From NCBI RefSeq assembly GCF_000143415.4, contig NW_003314262.1, positions 5,676,304 through 5,740,303 of the forward strand: a stretch of DNA of 64,000 bases, in the 5' to 3' direction. The DNA comes from Selaginella moellendorffii (Eukaryota > Streptophyta > Lycopodiopsida > Selaginellales > Selaginellaceae). The notes under the pieces were generated by a model, which was not told the origin of the DNA, did not search any database, and saw nothing but the letters and a program-made list of their open reading frames with translations. A program made the position numbers and the translations under genes. This document shows, in pieces, positions 55,223 to 64,000 of this stretch (its first letter is position 1; every line of letters starts with the position of its first letter).

Positions 55223-56565
55223 GAGAACTTTTCCCGACCTTTAACTATACCAGCGAACCTGATGCGCAAGAATGAAATAGTAGAGCAGTCCGAGCGTAGC
55301 TCCGCATTGTTCTCCAGGCGCGGAAAGTCCAACTAGAAGCATTGAGTTGAAGGGATCGATCCACCATGCCTGGAGAAAATACGATACAAGTGAGTGAAAG
55401 TTTTACTTTGCAAACAATATCTGCTGTTAGCAACCGCTCGTGAGCTCTTTCGTAACTATGGTTGCTTCGGAAATCCACCACTTCATACATGAGTCAATCA
55501 AGCCTGAGGAACTGCACAAAGAAATAAAGAAGATAGAGTGTATGCAAAAAGGACTTGGCAAATGAGTTTTGCGACTCAACAGTTAAACAAAAATTAAGTT
55601 TTGAAGTTCACAATGGAATTATTGGAATCTTTGTAAACACCACCTTTTTTTAGGGGCTGAGAATTAGCTACATTAATGTGTGCATCAAGGCAAGATGATG
55701 GGAACTGGTTCACCACTATGGCTCTCCACTGAGCTGGTTCTATTGAGCGTCCTCCTAGCATGCAAAGAACAAAATGGTGACTTTAAAAATAAAATGCTGC
55801 TTAAATTTAAATATAAAGCAAACCATAATTGCTACTAAACCTTCACGATTCGCATTACCAAGTTCATCCAAATGTGCCAAGTCAAGCCTGAGCAGGCTAC
55901 AGTTATATAAGCAAAGCAAAGACTTCACTCACCTTGGATTGATAATCTCCAGCAAAGCCTTGTATTTGCACATCTTCTCCACGAGCCTGAGGAGAAGAGG
56001 AACAATTTCAGCACGAGGTCGTCTGCCTGACTATCTCGAAGACGAGAAGGCTACTCAAGAGCTCTTGACCATTTTGAGTTTGAGAACCAAGGGTGAACAG
56101 CCACGGAGTTTTGGTGACATGGCAGTCCCTCCACTCGGATGGAGTGGCTACTGCTATCTGTCACAACACAGAAATGAAGTTATGGCGGGTCCAAATTCAA
56201 ATCCCCTCATCGGTGATGCTCTCTCGAGCTACAAACGCTGAGATGCCTTCTCCTCAAATAATGATATCTTTAAATTAGGTCAAGCACAAAAGCTTCATGC
56301 ACCAGTCATTGTTAAACATTTGTTATAGGCTATCACGACTTTGTGACCCGTGAGTCTGGCTACAAGATTTCAGGAAGTGCGATTGTTCACACCCGTGTCG
56401 GTCTTTGGAAGAGACTGTAAAACCAGAGGGTGATATGTTGTAAACTTCAATGCAAATTATCTGAACATTAACCGCAAATTCTGTTGGGGATATTCGCTGA
56501 GCATGATTCGCATGATGTCCCAGCATACCAAGGATTTTATGCTTCTTAGAGTTGAAATTTGGGCT
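55223..56565. other. Intergenic and duplicated unassigned DNA
   Basis: 55930-56240 encodes an open stretch (SISARGRLPDYLEDEKA-like; GDMAVPPLGWSGYCYL) similar in part to 53820-54000. No family is recognised. 55223-55900 shows no feature. Confidence 0.4.
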
Positions 56566-56754
56566 GGTTGTGCCGGGGAAGGCACTAGTGTAAGGCCAAC
56601 CCGACACGCGGAAGGCCCGGTAGCAAGCTACCGGTGGCCCCCCTCCCACAAAAAAATTAGAGAATAGCGTTGGAACACATGGTCCCAATATCAGCTATTA
56701 ACTGATAAGAACGGATACTACACACGATCTAAGCCAAGAGGCTGAGAAAGGTAT
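56566..56754 (-). ncRNA. U2: U2 spliceosomal snRNA
   Basis: Read on the minus strand from 56754 the sequence begins ATACCTTTCTCAGCCTCTTG and continues through GTGTAGTATCCGTTCTTATC, the branch-point-recognition region (GTAGTA intact). An Sm-type site (TAATTTTTTTGTG) and 3' stem-loops (CCGGTAGCTTGCTACCGG; GTGCCTTCCCCGGCAC) follow. Length is about 189 nt, near the ~196 nt of plant U2. U2 pairs with the intron branch point in the spliceosome. Stem I differs from the common plant form at a few positions (CAGCCTCTTGGCTTAG for CGGCCTTTTGGCTAAG), so it may be a variant gene. The complete promoter argues that it is expressed. Confidence 0.9.
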
Positions 56755-56777
56755 GAATTCTTCATACCCAGCCCGCT

Positions 56778-56826
56778 CTTTATATACTCAAGCCCTGGCA
56801 CGCGTTTGCACCATTGCATGTGGGAT
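56778..56826 (-). promoter_or_regulatory. U2 snRNA promoter: TATA box and USE
   Basis: On the minus strand TATATAAAG (56786-56778) lies 24-32 bp before the RNA start. ATCCCACATGC (56826-56816) matches the plant upstream sequence element RTCCCACATCG at 9 of 11 positions. The 29-bp gap between them, about three helical turns, is the spacing that in plants specifies RNA polymerase II transcription of snRNA genes. Confidence 0.85.
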
Positions 56827-56868
56827 AGGGCGTAAACATTTCTGATTAGGGTACAGGTGGCTGCCACC

Positions 56869-58677
56869 TCAGACTTTCATATTCGCAGAATCGTTTTGCT
56901 TCCTTTGGCGGCAAGTGTTAGAGAGGAGAACGTAGGGCACCGGGTCCGCTGGCCGCAGCTCCATCGCTCTCTCCGCCGCTTGGGCGCTTCGATCGACATT
57001 GCTATAGCTCGTGCACGCCCCCAGGTAGCAAATCCAGTCGTGGGCTTCCGGGAGATAGGGCATGCTCGCGATCAAGTTCTCGGCGTCTACCAGATGCCCA
57101 GCTCGCCCCAGCAGATCGACCATGCATCCATACTGCTGCTTGCTCGGCTTCATCCCGAAATCGATGATCAGGGATCCGAAGTAGCTCCGCCCGGACCTGG
57201 CGTCGCCCGTGTGGCTGCACACCGCGTGAAGAACACAGGTGAAGCACGTCTCATCGGGCTGGATCCCTTCCACCGCCATCGCCGAGAAGAACTCCACTGC
57301 GTCGCTGGGCTGCCCTCTCTGCGCGTACGCGACGAGGATCGCGGTCCATGACACAACGTCTTGCTCGGGCATCGATTCAAACAATCGCCTGGCGGTCGCT
57401 AGATGCCCCTTTTGGGCATACAGTGCGAGCAATGCCGTCCAGCATACGTGATCTCTCTCCGGCATCGAATCGAAGATAGATTTTGTCTGGTCGAAATCCC
57501 CTGTCTGTGCGACCGCCGACAGCATTGTCGTCCAGGAGACAAGGTTCTTGTGAGGCATTCCTCCAAAGACGCTGCGAGATTCTTCCAGATGCCCATTCTG
57601 GGCATAAACCACGAGAATCGCGTTCCAGGAGACGAGATCCCTGTCCGGCATCGCGTCGAAGATCCACTGCGCCTGCTGGATCTTCACATTTCTCGCGTAC
57701 CCGGTGAGCATCGCAGTCCAGGAGATGAGATCTTTCTCCGGCATCTGATCGAAGATCTTCCTCGCCTCATCGAGCAGCCCGATCTGCGAGTACATGCACA
57801 GCATCACGGTCCAGGACGCCGAATCCCTCGCCGGCATTCGATCGAACACCTCCCTCGCCTCGCGCGGCAGCCGATTCTCCGAGAAGAGCAGCAGCATCGT
57901 GTTGCAGACGAAGAGATCCGTGCAGGGCATTCGATCGAAGACGCGGCGAGCGTCCCGGAGATCCCCTCGTGACGCGATCGCCGCTAGCATAGCCGTCCAG
58001 GAGATGAGATTGCGCTGGGGCATGGAATCGAACACCGACCTGGCATCTTCCAGCTGCGCAGCGTGGGAATATGCCGTGAGCAAGGAGTTCCAGGACACGA
58101 GGTCCCGCCGGGGCATCGTGTGGAAGAGGCTGACGGCATCTTTTAGATGCCCGTTCTGGGCATACGCCGCCACGATGCTGTTCCAGGAGATTAGGTTTCG
58201 CTCGGGCATGGAATCGAAGAGATTCTTAGCATCTTCCAGATGCCCATTTCGGGCATTTGCGCTGATGATCGCATTCCAGGATGATAGATCCCTCTCCAGC
58301 ATGGAATCAAAAGCGTTCTTGGCCTCTTGGATCTTGCCGTCCTCCGAGTAGGCTGTGAGAATCGTGTTCCAGGAGATTAGATCCCACTCCGGCATCGCGG
58401 CGAAGATCTGCTCGGCGCTGGCTAGATCTTTGTTCTGGACAGATGCCGCGAGCATGAGATTCCAGGAGTAGAGGTCTTTGGTCTCGATCGCGTCGAAAAT
58501 CTGGCGAGCGGCCTCCAGGCTCTTGCATTTTCCATACATTTGGAGTAGGAGATTTGAGAGGAAGACGATAGATCTGGATGGGAGCTCGCATTGCGATGCG
58601 ATTCTGACGTGCGCGGCTTTGGCGTCGGGGAGGGTCTTGCAAGAGCGTATGAGCTCCACGCAATCGCACAGCTCCAT
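56869..58677 (-). CDS. PPR protein 4, S-type repeats, partial E domain
   Basis: Intronless, 602 residues. After VELIRSCKTLPDAKAAHVRI and an L-like repeat (RSIVFLSNLLLQMYGKCKSL) come about 13 repeats of 31 residues (SWNAILVVYAQNGHLEESRS and similar). The C-terminus (SKQQYGCMVDLLGRAGHLVD, AERAMELRPADPVPYVLLSN) contains E1 and part of E2, then ends with RQRKQNDSANMKV; no DYW domain follows. It has the most complete C-terminus of the four PPR genes. Probable role: organelle RNA binding. Its 3' end lies 115 bp upstream of the U2 RNA start on the same strand, and the U2 promoter fills that gap. Confidence 0.9.
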   Translation of the reverse strand: MELCDCVELIRSCKTLPDAKAAHVRIASQCELPSRSIVFLSNLLLQMYGKCKSLEAARQIFDAIETKDLYSWNLMLAASVQNKDLASAEQIFAAMPEWDLISWNTILTAYSEDGKIQEAKNAFDSMLERDLSSWNAIISANARNGHLEDAKNLFDSMPERNLISWNSIVAAYAQNGHLKDAVSLFHTMPRRDLVSWNSLLTAYSHAAQLEDARSVFDSMPQRNLISWTAMLAAIASRGDLRDARRVFDRMPCTDLFVCNTMLLLFSENRLPREAREVFDRMPARDSASWTVMLCMYSQIGLLDEARKIFDQMPEKDLISWTAMLTGYARNVKIQQAQWIFDAMPDRDLVSWNAILVVYAQNGHLEESRSVFGGMPHKNLVSWTTMLSAVAQTGDFDQTKSIFDSMPERDHVCWTALLALYAQKGHLATARRLFESMPEQDVVSWTAILVAYAQRGQPSDAVEFFSAMAVEGIQPDETCFTCVLHAVCSHTGDARSGRSYFGSLIIDFGMKPSKQQYGCMVDLLGRAGHLVDAENLIASMPYLPEAHDWICYLGACTSYSNVDRSAQAAERAMELRPADPVPYVLLSNTCRQRKQNDSANMKV

Positions 58678-58775
58678 TCATTGGTAAGAACAGGGCGAGA
58701 TCGACGGTCGGGACGGTTCTATTTCGTATTCAACGGACAGGATCTCGTCTGCCCATCTTTTTTTTCGAGAGAGCT

Positions 58776-60761
58776 ATGGCGATGGCGCTAGGGCTTGGCT
58801 TCTCGTCGCCTCCGGCTGTGCGAGGCCATGGCAGCCTGCTGCTCGATCGATCGGGCTCGGTGTCTGCGCATAGGAGGGGCCGGCGATTCATCGTTCGCGC
58901 GATCAACGAAGACGAAGCGCGAATCCTTTCCATGCGCGGTAAGATCAGCTCACATTCTTGTCCTAGAGCAGTGTTGTTTCGTTTTTCGCTAGCGCGAAAT
59001 CTCCCGCTGTGCTCTTGCTCTTTGTTCGCGCTACGTTGTTCCTGACCCGCGCAAATGTGCTCCTAGATAAATCGTCCAGTACACTTGCGAAGCGATTTCT
59101 TGCCTGGGGCCGCGATGTTCATCAGCAAGCATCCCAGCAAATGCAAAAGTTCTTTCATGGTATTGCTAAGTTTTTCTTTCTCGTTTCGTGATTCGTGCTG
59201 TTCTATCAAGTTCCTTGCTGCATAGCATAGTTAGTATTCAATTCCCTGCTTTCGTATCGTTCTCCTTGGCATGCTAGCACTTAGGACACTAAGACGAACT
59301 AAGGTATCAACTTTCATGCAGCTTTATGAACTCGCAGAGCTTGCAGATGGGAGCCTCTTGATCTCGTTTGGAGCGCCAGCAGCAGCACGATCTTCCGCCA
59401 AGGCTCAGGACGCCGCCAAAGCTCAGACGCTACCACCACGCCCGCCATCACGGTACTCAAAAGAGTTTTCTTACATTACCAAAAGAACAAAGAAGTACAC
59501 AGGGACTGAGCTTGCCTTGGTGGTTCCCAGCAGTGTTGAGAAAAAGGTGCCGGTCAGAGTGCCATCAACGTTTTCGAAGAAGTCACCGATCTCTCACAGG
59601 CGAAAGAGGCACTCGGAGGTGGCGTCGGACGATTCCGTGCCAGTTTTGGCGTTCAAGGACGTTCAGATTGAAGGAGAAGAAGTGACTGAAGCTGCCAGGA
59701 GTAAGCTATTCAGGCCGAAGACCACCTTTGCTCGCAAGTCACCAATTCCAGACGCAAAGAAAAGTACCACTGTCAGCGGGAAAGGAAAATCAAAACTTCC
59801 GGCCGTCCAGCAGGTTTCGGACACGACTACTACGGAGTCAAAAGCCGGGGAACCTCAAACGCCGAGGCTTTCCAGGCCAGCAACTACTTTCATTCGCAAG
59901 TCGCCCATTACGTTTGGCAAAGGTCGAAGGAAATCACGGTCCTCGCATGTTGGAGCTTCCGAACAATCTTCTAGTTCAGCTGCACTATTTCTCGAAGACA
60001 ATCTGGCGACAACCAAGTCGAAGTCGACTAATGGCACATTGCCTAGGCCGACGTCCGTTTTCACCAGGAAGTCTCCGATCACACCGGGCAAAGGTGGCAA
60101 GAAAAGAAGGTCTTCTAAAACTTCGTCGAACGACTCGGCTGTCAAATCCGAGAAGGGGTCTCCTGTCTCCGACAGCAGAAGTGCAAGTGAGGAACACAAA
60201 TCCAGGCTTCAGTCGAGACCGCATGCTACTTTCGTCCGGAAGTCGCCCATTACTCACGCCAGAAGCGGGAGACGAAAGAGAAAAGCTGCTAAGAAGACCG
60301 AACAGGAGTCAAAGGCGGCCGACGTTTCTGTAGAAGCCATCTCACAGTCGTCCAACGAAACTGTATTACAAACGGAAGACACTAGTGTGGTGACGGAGGT
60401 GATCGTCGAGACTCCAACAGATGCTATCAAAATTATCCTGGGGCAGAAGGAAAGCGTCCTGGTCGAGGCTGTAGGAGTTGCGGACGGTGAGCCAGCTGGT
60501 GTGCTGCTAGAGGCAGAGAAAGCGGATAAAGTTTCAAGCGAGCTCCTCAAGGACGGAAATGATCTCGCAACTCTAGACGGGAACTTGAAAGCTGCCGATA
60601 CAGATATCGAGTTTTCGGACGATGATACTGCTTCTAGTGATGAAACGGACCTGTCTATCCTGACGATCCAAAGGCTTCGCAGCATTGCCAAGTCGCGGGG
60701 CCTCAGAGGCTACAGCAGGTTGAGAAAGGCGGAATTGATTGAGCTACTGAGGAAATCGTAG
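58776..60761 (+). CDS. Plastid Rho-N domain protein with RKSPIT repeats
   Basis: Exons 58776-58938, 59067-59159 and 59347-60761 give 556 residues. The N-terminus is a transit-peptide-like Ser/Arg/Ala stretch. The last 45 residues (LSILTIQRLRSIAKSRGLRG, RLRKAELIELLRK) are a Rho-N/SAP-like helix pair, as in plant RHON1/BP-73 proteins that bind RNA and assist plastid RNA processing. In between, a basic motif of about 20 residues (RPxTTFxRKSPIT then K/R-rich) occurs five times with a weaker sixth copy, separated by Ser/Thr-rich linkers. An acidic region (EFSDDDTASSDETDLS) precedes the Rho-N domain. The acceptor at 59346 is the one that keeps the frame. Confidence 0.8.
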
Positions 60762-61881
60762 GCAGCCAGCGAAGGACTCATAGCAGAGAAACTTTTCTCT
60801 CTCCAAAGGTATGCTTTTTATTCCATTTGAGACACCTACTGGGCGGACAAACTTTTCATAGTTTATTTTCTGTACAGAGAAAATGACGGAGCTTCAATGA
60901 TCATGAATGACTCGCTGTGCACGAGTCGGCGGCTGGCGGCCATAACTGCGTAAGAAATGAAGTTTTCTAGTATTCTTTTTTCTTGCGGGGAGGATGGTGA
61001 CATTTCCGTGTCGTAGAGAAGTACATGGTTCGTCATCCACTGAATTGTTATCAAGAAAAGTTCCGTGTTGAATCGCCCGAATCGCTACTGTCACGACTTC
61101 GTTGGATAAGAGGAGGTAAATCTTGACTGCTGTTACGTTTTTTATTCTTTAAAGCCTTTGTTTACTCTCTTTTCATCTTGAGACGTGTCTAGCATGACTG
61201 GTAACTCGGCCATATCATGCGACTGAGTGATCTCCGCGACTAAGAAATTCGAGAGAATGAGAGAGTTCTTCCAAGAGAACTTGAGGGGAAGGAGAACTTA
61301 AGAAAGTTCTTCCAAGAGAACTTCAGGATGATCTTAAATGAAGGATCACGAAAGTTCTCTGTAGAGTTTGTTCCAGGAAGACGACAAGGAGGTGTTTCCA
61401 AAAGCTCTCGAGAAAGAATCTCTATGACGTTCTCCACGAGCTAAAGATGACAAAGTGATAAATCCCCGTCGCTAATGGAGTGTAAAGAATAGTGACTTGT
61501 GATAAAAAAGAAAGGCTAGATTGTCACATTCAAAAAAATTCCATTACCGGTATACCGGGGAATATGCCCAACATGCTAGAGGAATATCCCCGCCGGCCAT
61601 GCCTTCCTTCCTTTGAGCTCGTCCCGTGATGGGAGGGCTCGCCTGACAAACCTCTCATTTCCACGCACGTTTTTCTCTGGAGATTCCTAGGGTTCCAATC
61701 GATCAACGCGTTCTCTCTCTTTTCTTTTCTCTTTCTTCGCTGGGCGTCGTGCGCGGTCCAATCTTCTTCCTTCTGGAGATTGATCGCATCGAAGAACATC
61801 AGCGAGGAGGAATTTCGCAAGGGATTTCTCGAATTTCTTGCTGCTATCTCTTCCATCCACAGGGGAAATCGATGCGCGTCC
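60762..61881. other. Intergenic with short palindromic repeats
   Basis: No gene is supported. AGTTCTTCCAAGAGAACTT occurs at about 61264 and 61305, and itself contains inverted GTTCT/AGAAC parts. Related GTTCTC pieces continue to 61430. The right end is the promoter/leader of the SPG1-like gene, where an upstream ATG at 61871 opens a 6-codon uORF that overlaps the main start. Confidence 0.5.
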
Positions 61882-63113
61882 ATGAATATTAGCTTGCTGG
61901 ACGACAGATCGCGGGTCGTTTGCGGGAGAATCTTGAGCCGGCCCAGGAGCTCTAGCCATCGCTGGCCACAATCGCGTTTCTATGTCTCGGCGGATTGCAT
62001 CGGCAGGGAATTCAAGCGGGGGATAGTGTGGATCGGCCGCGCGGTGTGGAAGAAATCCAAGCTCTCGATCACTGCATGCTGGTCGCCTCGCTCTTTCTCG
62101 AATTCTTCCTCCTCGTCGTCGTCGATTCCATACCATCGGCTAGAGATCTTCCCCCACGCCACTGCTCACGCGCCCAAGCCCTCCCAGCCGTCGGATGATG
62201 TGCACGAATCGTGCGGCCTCAAAGTCGCGTATGGAGAGGACACTGTGGTGGTCAAGGTTGGCATTGTGGGAGACTGCCAAACTGGAAAAACAAGCCTCAT
62301 GGTAAGTTCTCTTCTCAGACGATTTTCTTGTTCTTTTCAGGTGTTTGATACTGTTCTTTCCAGCAAAACTATGTAGTCGGAGATAGAAGCAATGGAGACG
62401 AGAGCATTTTCGGCGTGAATGCGATGGACAAAGTTCTTGACATCCATGTCGCCAAGATCGCGCTCAGCATTTGGGAGCTCGGAGGTAAGCAAGAGATTTG
62501 AAGCTCACTTTCTAGAACTTGGAATTCGATAGATGAAATCTTTCAGGCTACAAGAAGTCGATGGTACCAGCTGTTTGCAATGACGCAGCAGCGATTTTGA
62601 TCCTTTTCGACCTCACTAGACGCACCACTCTCCACAGGTACCTTTGGAACTTAAATCTCTCGAGAGTTTCTCGCAAGTTTGATGATCCAATGTTTTGATT
62701 CTACAGTGTAAAGCAGTGGTTTATGCTTGCCCGACAATGTAACCAGGTAAAGCTTATAAACACTCGCCAGAGATGATCCGGGTAAAACTTTAATTGCTTT
62801 TGCAGGGCGCAATTCCAGTTCTAGTTGGCACCAAGTTCGACCAGTTCATAAAAATGCCAGAAGGCTTGAAGTCTCTCATAACTAAGCAGGTAAAAATCAC
62901 CAAGCTTTTATAGCCGAGATCGATTTTTTTTTGTTTTTTCAATGGTAGGCACGGCTGTACGCTCAAGCAATGGGCGCGCCACTGCTCTTCACCAGCACTC
63001 CTTACAACATCAATGTACATAAGGTTTTCAAGATCGTTCTTGCGAGGATTTTTGACTTGCCTTGTAACATATCCAGAAATCTCACGCCTGGAGAGCCCCT
63101 AGTTGTGTACTAG
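61882..63113 (+). CDS. SGP1: SPG1/TEM1-type small GTPase
   Basis: Six exons: 61882-62301, 62364-62484, 62547-62637, 62707-62746, 62806-62889 and 62949-63113, giving 306 residues. The GTPase core starts near residue 125 with P-loop KVGIVGDCQTGKTSLM. It has SIWELGG in place of the usual SIWDLGG and TKFD as the guanine-specificity motif. NDAAAILILFDLTRRTTLHS and INVHKVFKIVLARIFDLPCN are characteristic of the septum-promoting Spg1/Tem1 group and plant SGP1/2. In fungi these trigger the septation/mitotic-exit network; in plants they bind MAP4K-type kinases. The N-terminal ~120 residues are plant-type, Ser-rich and without a known domain. The switch-II region after ELGG (YKKSMVPAVCNDA) lacks the QREF of other members. 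Confidence 0.88.
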
Positions 63114-63326
63114 GTAGCCTCCTGACAAGATTTTGATCCCTATTCAACCATACATTGTTTTATAGTCAATTTTGTTGACCATTCGACTTTAGTCAACGTA
63201 ATTGAGCTTTGTTGATCTTAGTTAGTCTCAGTTTAGAATTAGTAGCACGACCGTCACCATAAATTAAGCTTCTAGTCATTGATGGAGTTGATCTTTGTTA
63301 GTTCGTTCCAAAGTTGTGATTGTCAT

Positions 63327-63411
63327 TTTCGCTGGAAGATAGAATTGGAGCTTCTGCCGCATTTCAACCCTAGAAATGCGGCAGAAGCTCCAATTTTATC
63401 TTCCAGCGAAA
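63327..63411. repeat. Long near-perfect hairpin (38-bp arms, 9-nt loop)
   Basis: Arms 63327-63364 and 63374-63411 pair at 37 of 38 positions. The single exception (63342 with 63396) would be a G-U wobble in RNA. The loop is CAACCCTAG. Weaker pairing continues outward (TTGTGATTGTCA with TCACACCA). The size fits a microRNA-type foldback or a small foldback transposon. Confidence 0.9.
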
Positions 63412-63493
63412 GTCACACCACTAATTAACCATTGCCGCCTTCCAAATTTGCGGGCTGGCTCATAAAAGTCAAGTCGAAACATCCAGTGCCAAG

Positions 63494-63500
63494 TATAAAT
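63494..63500 (+). promoter_or_regulatory. TATA box of the Gnk2-like gene
   Basis: TATAAAT lies 67 bp before the ATG at 63567, consistent with a leader of about 40 nt. Confidence 0.6.
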
Positions 63501-63566
63501 ACTGTGCCACACACACACAATATAACTCAGTGTTCTCTCCACTAACAGCCACTAAGAGTGATAGCA

Positions 63567-63995
63567 ATGGCTTCTAGCACCAAATCTGCGTCGCTGCTTC
63601 TCCTCCTCGCCCTCTTCATCGCGATTCACCACTGCGGCGCCCAGCTCACGGATTGCCCCAGCGACACCAGCCCCAACGTGGTCTACTACAACACCCGGAA
63701 CACCCAGCCGGGCAGCGCCTTCCAGAGAAATCTCTCCAACGTCTACCGCCGGATCATCAATGGCGCCACATTCCGCCAGGGATCGATCTCCTACAACGCC
63801 GGCGTCGACCCAGATCGCGTCTACGGCTTCTCGGCGTGCTTCGGCGGATTCACGGCGCCCGGCGATTGCGTCCAGTGCCTGGTCGACATCAGGGCGAATT
63901 TCGATAGCGTGGCGCCGCTCGCTGTTGGCGCGCGTATGTGCTCCAAGAACGGCGAGAGGACGTGCTACATGCGTTACGAGAACTACAGCTTCTAG
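63567..63995 (+). CDS. Secreted Gnk2-homologous (DUF26) protein
   Basis: 142 residues, single exon, ending eight codons after the last cysteine. Residues 1-26 form a signal peptide (LLLLLALFIAIHHCGAQ). The rest resembles one DUF26/stress-antifungal domain: CPSD near the start, RRIINGATF, VYGFSACFGGFTAPGDC, CVQCL and a final pair of cysteines, giving the C-X9-C-X2-C arrangement near the family's C-X8-C-X2-C. Ginkbilobin, the single-domain family member from Ginkgo, binds mannose and is antifungal. The GTG/ATA-led extension upstream of this ATG is not a start. It lies downstream of the 63327-63411 hairpin and its own TATA box. Confidence 0.85.
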   Translation: MASSTKSASLLLLLALFIAIHHCGAQLTDCPSDTSPNVVYYNTRNTQPGSAFQRNLSNVYRRIINGATFRQGSISYNAGVDPDRVYGFSACFGGFTAPGDCVQCLVDIRANFDSVAPLAVGARMCSKNGERTCYMRYENYSF

Positions 63996-64000
63996 CCTCT

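Overview
The window is nuclear DNA of a vascular plant. Coding sequences are broken by many very short GT-AG introns (mostly 45-70 nt). Plant-only families are present: pentatricopeptide repeat (PPR) proteins, ERD7/senescence, ASI1, an NDR1/HIN1-like protein, a Gnk2/DUF26 protein and a 492-residue plant catalase. The tiny introns, GC-rich compact genes, several intronless PPR genes and intervening AT-rich transposon-rich DNA suggest a lycophyte such as Selaginella moellendorffii. That is inference from gene style; no database was searched.

Layout. 1-3.8 kb: tail and LTR of a Ty3/gypsy element, an AT-rich secreted B-lectin gene, and a non-autonomous hAT element with terminal inverted repeats and an exact 8-bp target duplication. 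3.8-15.6 kb: gene-dense block with a plastid CBS-domain protein, an ERD7-like senescence protein, an ASI1-like BAH/RRM protein, a frame-broken unknown gene, a START-domain protein, a small plastid-type unknown protein, a proteasome beta-type subunit (PBD) and a CXXS1-like thioredoxin. 15.8-26 kb: three intronless PPR genes and a TauD/clavaminate-synthase-like dioxygenase. 25-37.3 kb: duplicated accessory DNA. A PPR-3'/NHL/TauD-fragment cassette occurs twice, separated by AT-rich DNA with a CACTA-type end and a 5S-rRNA-bearing repeat pair that looks like a Cassandra-type element; two more TauD-like genes follow in convergent orientation. 37.4-50 kb: WDR76/CMR1-like WD40 gene, catalase, GATA factor with a long 5' flank, tRNA-Arg(CCU) and an FAD-dependent oxidoreductase. 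49.7-57.4 kb: degenerate coding-like sequence, a broken PPR copy and a U2 snRNA gene with plant snRNA promoter elements. 57-64 kb: a fourth PPR gene, a Rho-N protein with a repeated RKSPIT module, an SPG1/TEM1-type GTPase, a long near-perfect hairpin and a Gnk2-like secreted protein.

Housekeeping genes are interspersed with local duplications rather than forming a pathway. The PPR proteins are probably organelle RNA-binding factors; all four lack a DYW domain. The TauD-like genes form a local family of three complete members plus fragments. CDS models were assembled by reading splice sites and checking phase across every junction; they are predictions without transcript evidence.
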